Assembly (NCBI GenBank): GCA_013398295.1
Contig: VZSF01017903.1
Coordinates: 938,062 to 1,002,061, forward strand
DNA from: Chionis minor
Taxonomy: Eukaryota > Chordata > Aves > Charadriiformes > Chionididae
Length of the DNA: 64,000 nt
Direction: 5' to 3'
The translations under genes were made by a program, and so were the position numbers. Below the pieces are notes generated by a model. It saw only the letters and a program-made list of their open reading frames with translations, ran no database searches and was not told the DNA's origin. How positions within the stretch are numbered: the stretch's first letter is position 1; every line of letters starts with the position of its first letter. This document shows, piece after piece, positions 1 through 14,300 of the stretch.

Positions 1-154
1 CTGGGCCCAGCCTCCAGGCTGGCCACAGTGCCTGGAATCTGAGAGCATCTCCCAGCAGCGCCCCGGCATGCTCCAGTAGCTCCTTTCTGGCTAGCTCTGC
101 CTGGGACAGTAATGGGAACAAGCGACAAGTTGTCTATGGCCATAGGCATGTTCC

Positions 155-225
155 CTCGTGGCTCTCTTGCCTCTCTTTCCTTGGTCTGTAAAATGGAGAT
201 GACTGAGATCTGGTGACAAGCAGAA
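155..225 (+). repeat. possible MIR-like ancient SINE remnant
   Basis: The string TCTGTAAAATGGAGATGACTG, preceded by a cytosine/thymine-rich stretch, resembles the 3' half of the MIR/CORE-SINE consensus (CTCATCTGTAAAATGG). Identified by eye only. Confidence 0.35.
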
Positions 226-1096
226 AATAAGGAAAGGCATTTTTATCCATCAGGGCAGTGGTGAGGCAGGGGAATTTGCCCTGCTGGGCTGAGAATAAAC
301 GACCCGGCAACTCAAATTCCTCCAACAACACTGCACCTTCCACCAGGCTCTCTGTTTACTTAAAGAACCCCATTACCCAGCAAATTGCACATTCTAAAGG
401 GGGAGTTCATTATCCACTCTAATGGCAGTGAGTGGCAGAGGCCATTACAATAAATGGCTTTTTGGTAAGATGGCTTTATAACTCAGTTGGTATTTAACAC
501 TGGCGGGGGGGCTCATCTCTTTACACCAAATTCCATTAAGCAAAATAACTTTGTGAACATCCCCCTCTGCCAAAGAACTGTTTTGATGAGGGTGATTAGG
601 AATAAATACAACTGCAGAGGCTGCTGCCTTAAAATAGGTTTGGGTCAGTGGCTGTACGACAGAGGAAGTGCTGTGCACAGAGGACTTGCGTATTTGCAAG
701 GGACTAGCTGGCTTGCTGCGGTTTATCCAGAGACGCTGGGCCTTTTCCAGCATAACTTCCAACCCCTGGAGTGCTTGGTGACTGCCCCCCAGCCCCTCCC
801 TCCACTCTGGTGGTTGTAGGGCACCTGGCTTCTTATGGCCATGGTGTAAAACTAATAACAGGGCTGTGCAGAACAGTATGTAACTCAACAGACACATGCA
901 AGTGCCCTGGCAAATACTGAATGGATTGTTCCCGCAGTTAACTCTCCAAGAAAGCTACTGAGAGCCAATTCCAAATCACAGCTCTGTTAAAAAAATTAAC
1001 CTAGAGCACAGCTCTTCCTCTTGGCAGCTGTCCAGTTATTAATTTCAATGTATCAGCTGCATCCGAACGGGCTTGGGCTTCTGCCCACTATTTCTA

Positions 1097-1102
1097 TTTA
1101 TT
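1097..1102 (-). terminator. candidate IQCB1 polyadenylation signal (AATAAA on minus strand)
   Basis: TTTATT on the plus strand is the nearest canonical AATAAA I could find downstream of the IQCB1 stop, about 1.06 kb away. A weaker CATAAA variant lies at 1840-1845. Which is used cannot be decided from the sequence. Confidence 0.25.
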
Positions 1103-2160
1103 TGTTTTCCATTCATCTCCACTAAAATTAAAACTCAAAACCTTCTAGAGAGAATGGAAAACAAACCAGTATTGCTGCCCACATATAACTGGCAGAAATC
1201 ACTGCGCTTTTTCCTCCTCTGCAGTGAGGTAAGATCTAATTCTTAAGACTCTCTCAGCCTCTCACCTAAAAAATTGCACAGGCACCTATGGCACTAGCTG
1301 CAGCCTTGAGCTCTCCTTGCTTTCCGGGCACATCGGTAAGCAGCAGCCTTCAGCCCTCGACTGTAGGATTTTACTGTGTAGCGGGTCACAGTGACTGCAA
1401 AGGCGCTGTGCTGGAGACCCTTCTGGATTAAATAGGTTTGAGAAGACAGGGCTGATGGTCCAGATGGTCAGACTGAGGCTCCGATCCCTGATAACAGTTT
1501 GGACTGCGCCCATGTTACGACGCACTGCGTTGGCTGTGGAAAGAACTGCATGCTTTTAAAGGAAAGCACATATAATCCAAGGATATTGGCATTTTCTCCT
1601 CCCCTTGCTTTTTCTCTTGCTGCTCTCAAGAGGCTGGTGGAGTTCCTCAGGCCAGGCTTTGCCAGCATGAGCTACCTGGAGCTGGCTGTGCTACCCTGCC
1701 GTAAGCCCCCAGCTTGCCTAGTGCTCGCTTGACTTCTTATTGGTGTCTTGGATTGTTCTGAACCCATCCTTATCTCAAAGCACAACACCTGATAAAATGT
1801 TTTGCTGTAAAACCCCCGGCTTTTACAACGGTGTGATTCTTTATGCATCCGAGTGTGAATAAGAACTGAAAAGCCAAAGGTTATGAACTTAATTTTAAAG
1901 AGATACAAATTACAAAATATCCTCATTTACAACTACAGTATTTAAATGTTATTTGCAACAGCTCGCTCAATAGGATCTAACTGTTGATGTGCAGGAAGAG
2001 ATTCTTAATAAGGTAAGTAAAATGCACTAAAATAAGGCTTGGGTCTTTTTCAGTGCTGTGTCTTACAATTCAAGTGTTTTCCTTCCTTAAAAACACACAC
2101 AAGTGAGTGCATAGTGCAAGGTAAGAGTCTGGTTGAGCAAGAAATTCTTCTGCCCGTCAC

Positions 2161-2390
2161 CTAAAAGGATTTCCTTCCACCAATAAACAGAGTTCCCAGT
2201 TCTGCATTTAGGGCATCATCAGGAATGACATCATCCTCCACAAACTCATCTCCAAGCTTCTTCCACCAAGGCCAGCGAGTGTATTTCAGCATAGTGTTGT
2301 GGGTTTGTCTTGCCTTGGTAGCTACAGGGATTGAGCGACTCATAAAGACATCCAGATCTTTTTCTGTGGTCTCTGCTAACCCTGGAGCAT
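2161..2390 (-). CDS. IQCB1: IQCB1 coding exon 13 with stop codon
   Basis: 230 nt, residues about 527-602 and a TAG stop at 2161-2163. Encodes [26 protein letters not shown] and [12 protein letters not shown], matching the human C-terminus (LSRSRPVAAKAKQAH, APWWKKLGEE, LENLFIGG). Acceptor CTTACAG. Confidence 0.97.
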
Positions 2391-5300
2391 CTGTAAGAAC
2401 AAGGAAAAGAGTTTTCTGTATTTTGTTTGCATTTTTATGAGTGTTTCAAAGAAAAAAAGAAGGAGCACTAGTCTCCCTCTTCCCACTGTCCTAGGTAACT
2501 CCTTTTGCCATGCTGGCATTACAATTTTACAGCTATGTGCTAAACCTAATTGGAGAAGCAATACAAATTAAGGCTAATCTGAAAAAATAAATACGTAAAG
2601 AGGGAAGGAAAAAAAGGAGGGAAAGCATTCAGGTGCAGTGGTGGCATCCACCAAGATGACTTCTTGTGGAACTTACATGTTTCTTGTCTCACCTCTATGC
2701 CCAGCAAGATCATGGGGCAGATCCTCCTGGAAACTATGCTGAGACACATGGAAAATAAAGAGGTGATTGGTGACAGCCAACGTGGCTTCCCCAAGGGCAA
2801 ACTGTACCTGACAAATTTGGTGGCCTTCTATGATGGCGTTACAAGGATACGAGTGGATAAGAGAAGAGCAACTCACATCATCTGCCTGGACTTCTGCAAA
2901 ACATTTGATGCTGTCCTGCACAACATCCTTGTCTCTAAATTGGAAGAGACGCGGATTTGATGGACGGACCACTCAGTGGATAATTGGCTGGATGCCGCAC
3001 TCAAAGTGTTGCAGTCAACGGCTCGACGTGCAAGTGACAAGCAGTGATGATGGCCTTCCTCAGGGGTCAGTACTGGGACCGGTGCTGTTTAACATCTTTG
3101 TTGGTGACATGCACAGTGGGGTGGAGTGCACCCTCAGCAAGTTTGCCAACACCACCAAGCTGTGTGGTGTGGTCAACATCAACATGCTGGAGGGAAGGGA
3201 TGCCATCCAGAGGGATCTTGACAGGCTTAAGAGGTGGGCCTGCACGAACCTCATGAAGTTCAACATTAGGCCAAGCGCAAGACCTTGCATGTGGGGCAAT
3301 CCCGAGCACAAATACAGGCTGGGCGGAGAATGGATTGAGAGCAGCCCTGAGGAGAAGGACTTGAGGATGTTGGTTGATGAGAAGCTCAACATGAGGCAGC
3401 AACATGCACAAGCCCAGAAAGCCAACCACATCCTGGGCTGCACCAAAAGCAGCGTGGCCAACAGGTCAAGGGAAGTGATTCTTCCTCTCTACTCTGCTCT
3501 GGTGAGACCCCATCTGGAGTACTACATCCAGCTCTGGGGCCCCCAACATAAGGAGGACATAGACCTGTTGGAGTGCGTTCAGAGAAGGTCTATGAAGAAG
3601 ATCAGAGGGCTGGAGCACCTCTCCTATGAGGACAGGCTGAGAGAGTTGGGGTTGTTCAGCCTGGAGAAGAGAAGGCTCCAGGGAGACCTTATAGCGGCCC
3701 TCCAGTACCTAAAGGGGGCCTACAGGAAAGCTGGGGAGGGACCCTTATCAGGGAGTGCAGTGATAGGATTGAGGGGTAATGGCTTTAAACTGAAAGAGGG
3801 TAGATTTATATTAGATATCGGGAAGAAATTCTTTACTGTGAGGGTGGTGAGACACTGGAACAGGTTGCCCAGGGAAGCCGTGGATGCCCCATCCCTGGAA
3901 GTGTTGGAGGCCATGTTGGATGGGGCTTTTGAGCAACCTGGTCTAGTGGAAGGCGTTCCTGCCCACGGCAGGGTGGTTGGAACTAGATGATATTTGAAAC
4001 AGTCCCTTCCAACTCTAACCATTCTACGATTCTACAAAACTATGACCTAAGAGAGGTCCTGGTCACTACTGCTGGGTCAGCACTCCGGGCGCAGGTGACA
4101 TCAGCATAGTGTTTCCATGGCTTTGGTGCAGCAGCACTGCGTTTTCCTTGCTGGGGGGACCCAGCACAGCATAAGTGTATGTTGCTGATTTGCCTGTTCA
4201 GGGAGTGATGAGCTGCAGTGACACAGCACGTGACAGGCTAAATAATGGAATTCAGTAACTTGCTGAATTTTGTCCAGCTTGGGTGCTCTCTGGTGGCTGC
4301 AGTTTGCTATTCTCGCTCTTTCACTCCAGACTACTTGTCTGGAATTAAGATAGCAAAATAGCAAATTCCATTTCAAATAAAGCCAGGCTAGAGAAAATGA
4401 AAACATGAGTCGGAACTCATAGCTCAAAGGTCTCCCTCTTTATCTAGAAGAGGTGAGAGCACTTCAACCAGCAGCTTGCTTACAACACAAGAAAGCACAA
4501 CAAAGCAAAACAAATGTAGAGGAAGAGGCTGTGTGAGATCCCCTTCTTAGAAATTTTAATGCCTGTTACAGGGCCATTGCTTTTCTTGTGAGCATATCAG
4601 AGAGAGACTTTTAGCAGAAGAATAAGATGCTCCTTGAAAAGCAGGTGTGTGTATGTAACCTATAGCAACACTTGGATAATCTCTAACAAAGCCTGAATCT
4701 CAAGATAAGGCAGATGGCAAAGGAAGAAAGATATTTCAGTTTTGAAGTGAAGCTTTAGCACTGTTCCCTCTAATTTTCTCTCTAAATTAGTTTAATCCAA
4801 ATGGTAATCAAAACTATGACCAGAGTAGTCACATACTCATTAGCAGCTCCACATCGGTGTTGACCTGAGCGAGTAAGGTCTCTCTCCGCTGTGCTGCTCT
4901 CTGATCCAGTCTGCTCCTCAACAGGAACTGTGCCAGCTTTTCCTGGGCCTGCATATGTAATTCTTTACTCATTTCTTCTGACATTTGGGAAGCCTGGAGG
5001 AAAGTAACAGTTTGTCACCATTAGGAGCTGTTTTTTTAAAACCTTTTGGGGGCAGAATAATGTCTAAACAATGAATGCAAATGCTGTTCTTAATTGTTAA
5101 CTTAATAATTTTGCTTCCTCTGCTGCTCTCTCCAAAGCTATCCATCATCAAGTATATAAATTTTCCAATTATAGTTCTCTTTGACCCTTTTAATTAGATT
5201 AATGGTTTAAATCCCCGATATCCTACTGCCTTGCTGTCAAACAAATAGGGTTAATATATGCATACTCACATGGATTATCTTGATCAGAATTTATGAAGCT

Positions 5301-8300
5301 GAATATATTTCATCCCTACAGTATTTTATGTTGCATCATTAATGCGAATTATGAAATGACTAAGAAACAGACCGGATGCAATTTGATGTAGTCATCCACC
5401 TTCTGCTGCAAAGCTAGTCTCTGCTCATCAGTCAGTCCCTTGGGATCCTTCCAAGGAGACAGAGGTCTCCTCCTCCTTCGTTTTTCCAAGAATTTACAAA
5501 CCTTTGTAAAGAACATATGAGAATATGACAATCACAGACAGGAAGTTTGTCTTCTCGCTTTGTTTGTAATCAGCCAGCGAAAGAAAAATATTTCAGTACT
5601 GCATCTGTTAAAGCATCAATTTAGGTATGACGCTGGAAAGACAGCATACAACGGTCAGCGTGAATACTAAGTCGTAAGTAAGAACAGTCATAATAAATGA
5701 CTGACTCATCTGTAGCATGGTGAAATTCCAACCTTAGGTTTCAAAGTGGCAGCTGTTACATACTAGTTGCAAGACTGTGTAAGATTTTGTAACCTATGCA
5801 GGGTTTAACCTGTCTAAACAACTTGTGGCTCTAGACTATCATCCTCTGAATATTTTTTTTAATAAATTACAGCTACATTGACAGTAAGAGAATAAACAGA
5901 GCTTTTTGAGGCATTGCAATAATCCACTCAGTCCTACCTAATGTCAGAACAAAGTATATATACTTACTGCTCTCTGAATGATGACAGCCGCTTTATACTC
6001 CTTAAGTGATTGTCTCTGTTGATGAAAATTTCGTCTTGCTCTATACCCTCGCCAGAATCTCTGGATAGTTAATGCTGACTTCCCCTCCATTTCCTCCATG
6101 TACTTATTTACCTGACCTGCAAATCGAACACAAATTCAGTTGTAAGACTGTGGGTTGGGATCTCTTAACAATTTCCTTTTTTATTCAAACTAGGTAGTAC
6201 GAAAAAAGCTTGGTTGCTATCAGTTAAACACCCCTCTTCATCCAAGGTCTGCTAGCTGGGGGCCTTGTTTCAGAGACTTACAGCTGCAGTGGAGCTCAGT
6301 AACACGAGAAAACCAGGTTTCCCTTTCTCCTGTGCCATTTTGAAGGCAGCAGATCTTGATCAGTAGTTACTGAGCCCTTACAGAATTAGCATGTTCTCTA
6401 TCAGATAATTGGGTCAGAAGAGACAGCAAGACTACCGTGCAAACAGACATGCAAGATTATGAAATATATTTGGGGAAACTGTTCTTAAAGAGATCCAGGC
6501 AGTTAATCTTCTGATATAGTTTAATATAAATCATACTGGCATGGATTATTTCCAGTAAGGCCAGCTGTCGTTCGTGGAAGAGTCTCATGGCCCGCTGTCT
6601 CTGAAGTTGCATTTGCAATTTTAGAGCCTCATCTTCCTTCTGTTTTTTTAAATGTTGCAGCTCCTGTTCCCGTTTAGCTCTGCAATACACAAATACATTA
6701 ATAATTAGCTTAACTTGCCCATTTCTTACAAGCATCTCTCTTTCTCTGTGTGTGAAATGGCCCAGCATCAAGGGGGGAAATCCACAAAATAATCTGCCAT
6801 CCCAGCTGTTGGCTGCAGGACTACACCAAGCAATGAGACATCACCTGCAAGCTAACAAATTACCACACTGTCTATAGCTGCGAAAAATTGTGATCCAGTC
6901 ACTCTACCTGGTATCAAATCAAAGGACGTATTTTTACTTAGGATAAAGTTCTAAGGACTCTGAAGGGAACAGTGCTCCTTTTGGGACATTCATAGCCAGC
7001 ATGAACGAGAACAACAATTTTCATTCCATCATCTGGGGAAGAGGTAAAGCAACATTAGTCATCTGCTCCAGTATGCATCTTTTCCAGTGCGTCCATCAGC
7101 ATGCATGGCATCTGCTTTCCATAATACATACTATTATTTGAGTACTGACTGCAAGAGTAGATCAGAATGTTGGCTGTTCAGGCTCACTTCTTAACTTTGG
7201 AGGTAATTTTTTTCTCCAGGAAATACCGACTGACAAATTTTCTCCATCAACTTTATTAGCAGAACACTAACTAAGAAGTTTCTTGCTAACTCTTCCGGAT
7301 CTGTACTAGCTGTTGTAATTTGATGTTAGGATGTTGCCCCGCTGTGCTTGGCATTGGAAAAGCCCCAGCAGATGTTTCATAGATGAGACAACAGAAAACT
7401 CTGTAACTGGCCCTGGAGTGTTTAAGCTAATAATAGCGTGTATATCAATTATATATATATTAACAGATTAATATACAGGCTAATATTATTAATAATAAAT
7501 ATACTGATGTGTTGATACTGATAATTACTGAGACAACTTCAACCTGGTCTCAGTGAAGCACGAGGAACTGTGAGCTAGGACTCCCCCTCCCTTCACTACT
7601 CCTTCTTGTCCCAATGGGCTTGACCTCATTAGCAGCTTAATGCTTGAGACTTGACGAGTTTACCCCACCATGAGGTAATGACGTGACTCCTCCTCTCCTC
7701 TTACTGCAGCAAAACCACTTGCCTGCTCAGGACCCGAGTACCCCCACTGGACCCCCACCCCTGAGCTCTTCTCTAGCACTTTTCCGAGGACAGTGAAAGG
7801 AGCACCTTAAGCACTAGGAAAGAGAACAAATGGACAGAGCACGGGCATAAGGGGAGCCAGAAAGGAAAAAGGGAAAAAAGGCTGTAGACTAGACTTAATG
7901 TCCAGCAATTTTGGTATCGCTGCATGTCACACACCTTTAGACTTGCAGTACTATCGATTTATTTGTGTGTTTCCCATGGCTAGTATAAATTGAGTTGTAT
8001 TTTTTCCACCAACCATACTTTCTCTTCTGTCTCTGTAACTCAGTGGGGAAAGATGGGATGGCAGCTACTGTATGAAAGAGTTGCTCTGGATTTAAAGATC
8101 TGTCCCTAACTGATAAACAGCCTCCACCACGATCTGAGAGACCATAATCCTTTTACGCCAGTAATGCAGACTTGAAGCGTGCCCACACATCTACCTACAG
8201 AGGCAAATCATGATATATGTGATTACATCAGAATCGTCTCAAGGAAATGAGAGGTTTTCAGCCCACACATTTCTGCAAATTAGAGCTGTAAATCTCTGCA

Positions 8301-11300
8301 TTTTTAATCCAGGCAGGCACATGTTATAAGTAGAATGATGTCACAGTATCAAACAGGACTTTTGATGACATTTTCTTAATAAAACTATTAATAATTTTCC
8401 CTATAAATTTTTATTAGCTCTGCTCGCTGGAAAACCACAAGAATGTTTCGTGAACTTCTCAGATATGCATCTGTGAAACTACCAATACTGTCTGTCAGGT
8501 ATTTAAATGTTTCTTTGATACCAGTTCTTTCCCATGAAGTCTGCAAAACACACGCGCTCCTTCAGTCTCTGTTCCACCTAATGATAAGACATATTTGTTT
8601 GTACAAGACCACACTGTGACAGGGAGATGCCTCTGAACAGAGGCAAAGCATATACAGAGCGAGATCCAAGCTTCCTTCAGCAGTTCATGGCATCCCTCCG
8701 ATCATCTCTTTATATATATATCAAATGGTTTGATTTTTGATGCATGACTAATACAAATTATTGCCATTTTAACAGTTCTACAATTAACTATGTAACAGTG
8801 AACTAACTTCAAGGAGAAATTACAGGCTTGAATATTCACTGAGGAGACATTTCTGAAACCAGAGTTTCAGAAGTTTACAACTTGCAGAGTTTAAGATCTT
8901 CCACCGCAGCTGCAGGTGAGCCAAGTTTGGAGTTTCAACCTCAGCAGTATTTAACCACACTTGTTCTAAAATAAATCTGTGAATATAACCAAACCCTGAC
9001 TGTTAAAAATTAAAAAGTCCTCTCGAAAGCTTTTCTAAAGTCACCCTTACAGTATTCCAAACAGGATATTTCAGTGTAACACTATCTGCAACTTTGACCT
9101 TGACAGAAAAACCCCAACACTGGAGCTGGACATACTGTATTTACTCAGTACATTGGGGCTGAGCAGGCCATGAACACACAACTGTAAGGATATTAATGCA
9201 TTTCCATTCCTCTCAATATTAAACAAACACATTCAAAAATCCATTTAAATGACTCAAAAACTACTTAAGAGGCATGTACTAATGCTTACAGTACCGAAAA
9301 TATGACAGAAGAAAGTCAAGTAGCTTGTTGATAGCCTCACCGCACTTTCCTGTCTGCTTTACCATGTTATGCCTTAGCCCACCATCCAAGTTTTCTAGGC
9401 TACGATTTTGGCTTGCAGGATTGCAAGGTGCCTGATGAGGGCAGGAATGTTGGCTCAAAGCATATGGTGGAGTAAAAAGGAGTGACAAGGATGTAATTCT
9501 TGGTGTTTCGGCCCAAAAGCTGGAGTGGCTAGTGGCCCTCAATGGACACACTGCTTGCGCCTGCAAATCTGCCAGAATTTAAAAGATTACGCCCTAGACA
9601 GTCCAATATTTTCTTAATGCCAGTCTAGACAAATCGTAACTGTCTGCTTTCTAACACCTCAATCACAATGCAATGTGATTTGACTATTTGATTTCTCAGA
9701 TCTAGTTTTGACATGGTAATGCTCAACATGTGCAAAAAAGGTTGAAGAAACCTGCTGTAGAGTCTGAACTTAATTTAGATCCCTTATCCTATGTTAAATT
9801 CACACTAAATTTCTCAAAAAGACTTAGCCTAACATGTGCTAACATTACTGCTGAAATCCTACTTCAAGTAAGACAAGCATTATTTACATAGCTTCACTCT
9901 TCTGTGATGCTTCAAGTCAGAGGATAGTATTTCTAGGTCACTGAAGCGACTCCAGTTCTGAGAGTCAAATATTTCAAATATTAATGAACAACAAGGTCTT
10001 GCAAGCACTATGGACCTTGGTTTCTGCAGCATCCTGGAAACTCCAGGACAGTTCCACATTCCATTTATGTTGGAATTTTGTGTCAAGTTAACTGTGAACC
10101 AGTTAAATGTTCTACCATCATCCTCCAGTGCTATTTAGTGCAATCCCTCGCTACAGTGTACCACGCTTTTAGTTTCCCATATGCCATAAATTTTTCAACA
10201 GAAAACATGTAAAAGCATCACAGAAGTAAGTTTTTTCATGGAGAAGTTTGGCAGCTGGGAAAGGGACAGTTGGAGCTTTTGGCACTAGCAGTGGCAGGTT
10301 GGTACTGCTGGAAAAGCACATTGTTTGGATGTTTCTGCTAAAAACATCTGTAGTGAAACAGCTCATATTGGCATTAAATTACTTTAATGTTACAGAAATA
10401 ACAGCTGACTGGAAAAAAGTATCTGCAAGATGCAGGAACTCTTGGTCATCCTAAACTTACGGCCTGGGACATGGGAAATAATCTTCAGGGAAGCTATTTC
10501 CAGGAAGGACAGGAAGTGAATGGGAATAGCCAGCATAGATTTATCACAGGCAAATCATATTTGACCAGCCTGACTGCCTTCTGTGACGAGGCGACTGGCT
10601 CTGGACGAGGGGAGAGCAGTGGATGTCGTTTTCCTTGACTTTATCAAGGCTGTCATCACAGTCTCCCATGCAGGGCAGGGCTGACACTCACAGGAACCTC
10701 CACAAACACAGAAAATGGGACAACAGAAACCACATGAAGTTCAAATGGGAAGTTCCACGCCCGCCACAAAATAACCTCATGAACCAGCGCAGGCTGGGCA
10801 CCGACTACCTGGACAGCAGCTCCAATGACTGTGACCTGAGAAAAACCAAACCAAACCTTCTTAGTAGATTCTTCTCTTTAGTGCTTTTTACGAAGCCCTA
10901 CTATTTACCTGAAGTTTCTCTGTAAAGCTGTCACTGCTTGGGGTAGTTTTTTCAGCCTTTTCCTTGTCTGAAATCCCCTCCACGTAGCCTGGATTATACG
11001 AGCTGCTTGGTGCTGCCTCTGAAATTAATAAAGCAGTTGGTAGAATATTTTCTCTGCATATAAAACCACTTTATTACTGCTTGCATATTTGGAACAATCT
11101 CAACATTTGGCTAAAAACCCCATCATTTTCCAAAGGCATCAACAGTACTTGGAACAGCTCAGGGAATTTAAGGTCCCATAAGATGATTATTATCATGACA
11201 CCTGTACTTGCTCCAAAGGCAGCTAATCTGATCATCTGGATCGATGCTCTCTGTGGTAAACAAATGAATCTACAGCAGAAATACAGAATATATATTAGCT

Positions 11301-14300
11301 GCATTAATCAATGTTAGAAATTTGTATTTAAAATACCTGAAGCACTTGATATCACAAATTGTGATTCAATCGAAATTCCTACACTAGAGAGGACAGAAAG
11401 CCAAGTTTGGAGAATTAGCAGCAGGAAAAACGTTAATTTGCAGTACGATCATAAATCACTGAAATGCAAACAACATGAAAAAACCCCCTATTTTAGTCTT
11501 AAATGGAATTTAAAAAAAAGAAACCCAACACACAACAAAACCAACAGTAAACACTCTGCTCTGTAGAAGATAAAAGCAGGTCTCTAAACGTAACTTTGAT
11601 TTCCTTTAAAGTATTGTCTTTGAGAAACCTGCGTGTAAAATTTTGGCAAGAAGTTCATAAAATGCACATTGTCTCTTTTATTGGGAACACAGCCTAGACA
11701 ACAGGTGTTGTTACCGAACACTTTCTCTATATGACTTTATTCTATGTGAATGCTGCCTAGAGTTCAGAGATCTAAATTTGTAACACTGATGTGAGAAAAG
11801 CAGATACAGTTATTTTTGTTTCACAGTTAGCAAAACTAAATTCCCCCCCCCCGCCCCGGGTTGTATAGAAATCTATGGTGAATCTGCAACAGAAAGTCAA
11901 TCTCCCAAGTCACAGTCTCATACCTTAATCACTCAACAATTTCCTGATGTCTTCAAAAATAAGGAAGGGAAAAAAATTCATAAATAGGAAATTTAAAAAT
12001 CCATTAATATAGTGAAAAAGTAACACAAGCTTTGAAAAGCAACAAAATGACAGAGTAAATCCATTCTAAAATATATAAATCACATGTAACTAGGATTTCA
12101 CATACAAAAGTCTCATTAAACTTCAGCACCTGCATTTCTCCTTTTCCATTGGATTGTTCCAAGTGCAGCAGGTCCAAGAGTTGACAGAGATCCCTGTCAA
12201 ATCCTTTGCCAGTCCACTGTTTACTTAAAAGCCCTTTTAATCCTGAGAGAGAGAGAGAAGAGGCATGTGATACTGCTAAGGTGAATTTTTCTTTTCAGGA
12301 TTTCAAACTAACGATTTTCAAGTCAAAAAATCAAATCTGATTGTATGTGCATAGGAACACTAGAGCTGAACACCATCACTCATCTTTGAGTTTCAATGCA
12401 GAGTATTATCAATGAATACTTGACGGTTGGTACTCCAACCATCACAGAAAAGTATGACACCGTGATTGTAATTTCATCCATCCAAGCCACTGTCTATTGC
12501 GTCTACATAACTAGCAGTTAAATTATCGATGTACTTATCAGTAAGCCATTGTAAGGCGCTAAAAAGATGTAAAGCACCATGCAAGTGCTGGGTTTTATTA
12601 GCACTGATTTAATATTTTTCATAATAAAATTTATTTATTTATAACCGGAACTCCTTGATGTCTTATCTGTGTAGCATAGCCTAACTGTGAGTACGTGTGC
12701 ATCCAATCCCTGAGACAAAACAGCTTTTTAGGGTCAGAGTAGCTAAAAAGCACGCTTGTTCTCCCCCCAACAACACACACACACACTCGCTGTCCTGCGC
12801 ACAGGGAGTAGACAGGAACAGATGCTTTTTAGCTTTGTACCAGGCAAATCCCAGAGCCTGATGAGAGATCTGCAGGGGAGCTGGAGGGAAAAGGGAGGAG
12901 AGCAGGAAGCAGACACGTGCTTGGATAGCCTCCTGAAGAACTGCAGATTCAAGTAACTTTTCCATTTTCAAATCATTGTTCATAAGCATATTCATGCACT
13001 GGGCAACTCCAACACACATACAGGATCTGGACGCGGAGCACAAAGTCCTTCATGCAAACAGAAATGGCACCTCTGTTCTATCTATCGCACACGCGCCATT
13101 TTGGAAAGATGCGGACAGTTAAACACTTCAGGAGAGACAGGCGAGACTCCAAATGGAGTTAGTGGGTGCCCCAATGCTGCCTGCGCTGTGCAAAAGCACA
13201 TAGCCCGGCTACTCCAGGCAGTTCCCTCACAGAAGCCCGTTGGGTCTGACGCAACCATTTGCCAGTTTCTGTGCAGATCACATGGCCACAGGCACCTTTC
13301 GGCTGCTGACAGGGGGCACCTCCTGTGGGCCTCTCAGAGGCGTCGACCCACGCAGGCAAAAAGACCAGGCCCCTCCGGAAACCTGGTGTAAAGACTGTGC
13401 TGCTCTTGGAGACGTGAGGTTGAGGTGGTGCCCTCACCTCCAGCAGGCTGCCTTTGCTGACAGAAGGCTTACACTGAAGTACCTCATGCTGGCAACGGCT
13501 CTGAGCCACTGTGAAGCCAAGTTACTTCAATGAGATGGCCAGATGGTGGAAATACTGTAATGCTTTCTCAGTGGCTGCGGTTCCGCAAACTATCTAAAGG
13601 ATTCCAAAGCCTGAGCGAAAACTAACATAAGGACTCAAACCTGAAAAAAACGCAGAGGAAAAAAAGTGATTTTTTTTTTTTTTCTTAGTGGAAACAGGAA
13701 AAGCGTACAGAAGAGAGATGAAGAACCTCTAGATGACTGCAGCATATTGTAATTCTAGAGCAAAATAAAGTATAACCCTTTGATGGAGACTTGCACCTCT
13801 TCAGAAAAGCCAGCATTCTACAGCTGGGATGATCAGACCATCACAGCAGCTTCCCGAGAATCTGCAACGTGATCGCAGCATTAGGCGCATCATACTTCAT
13901 TTCATACCGAAAGGAAGTCATCCTCTCTCAATTCTTTAGGCAAAAGGGTGGCAAAGCTGCCCATCTGGTCCAGAAATTCATCTGGCTGGTACTGTCTAAT
14001 AAGTAGTCAGCACAAGTGTAAAAAAAGGGAAATGGACCTTTTTGTCTAGCGTACCCACTTCTTACTGTCCCTGTCCCCAAAGGACTGAGGCTGCTCACAA
14101 ATAGTTTTGACCATCAATATCATCCAGAATATACGACCTGGCAAACATCAAAGCCTCTATCTTAGTCTCCACGGGCATGACAGAGGACAAAGTGGTTTCC
14201 TGGAGCTCCCTGCCAGGCTAGAGACAGAACCATTAAATGGGACACCTCATTAAATAATGAATAACACGGAGCAAATTATATGCATAGTCAGCCTCTTCAG

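Larger units (their letters stand above)
1..2160. other. 3' flank of IQCB1 without a recognised gene
   Basis: Contains the presumed IQCB1 3' UTR at its right end and otherwise unassigned sequence. In human the next gene on this side is GOLGB1; I do not recognise its start here. One MIR-like remnant is listed separately. Confidence 0.5.

Noticed and set aside
2830..3990. A 386-codon plus-strand ORF that looks like a gene.
   Set aside because: It is the ORF2 remnant of a CR1 retrotransposon with a mutated catalytic motif, not a host gene.
11202..11250. A pseudo-exon on the minus strand in IQCB1 intron 7 (AG and GT borders, IQ-like text [14 protein letters not shown]).
   Set aside because: It is 49 nt long and would shift the frame between exons 7 and 8, which join in phase without it. 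The true first IQ motif is in exon 8 and aligns with human.
12681..13540. Cluster of overlapping 70-120 codon ORFs on both strands in IQCB1 intron 6.
   Set aside because: Mutually overlapping frames in a moderately GC-rich intron segment with no known motif; IQCB1 phases are complete without an extra exon here.
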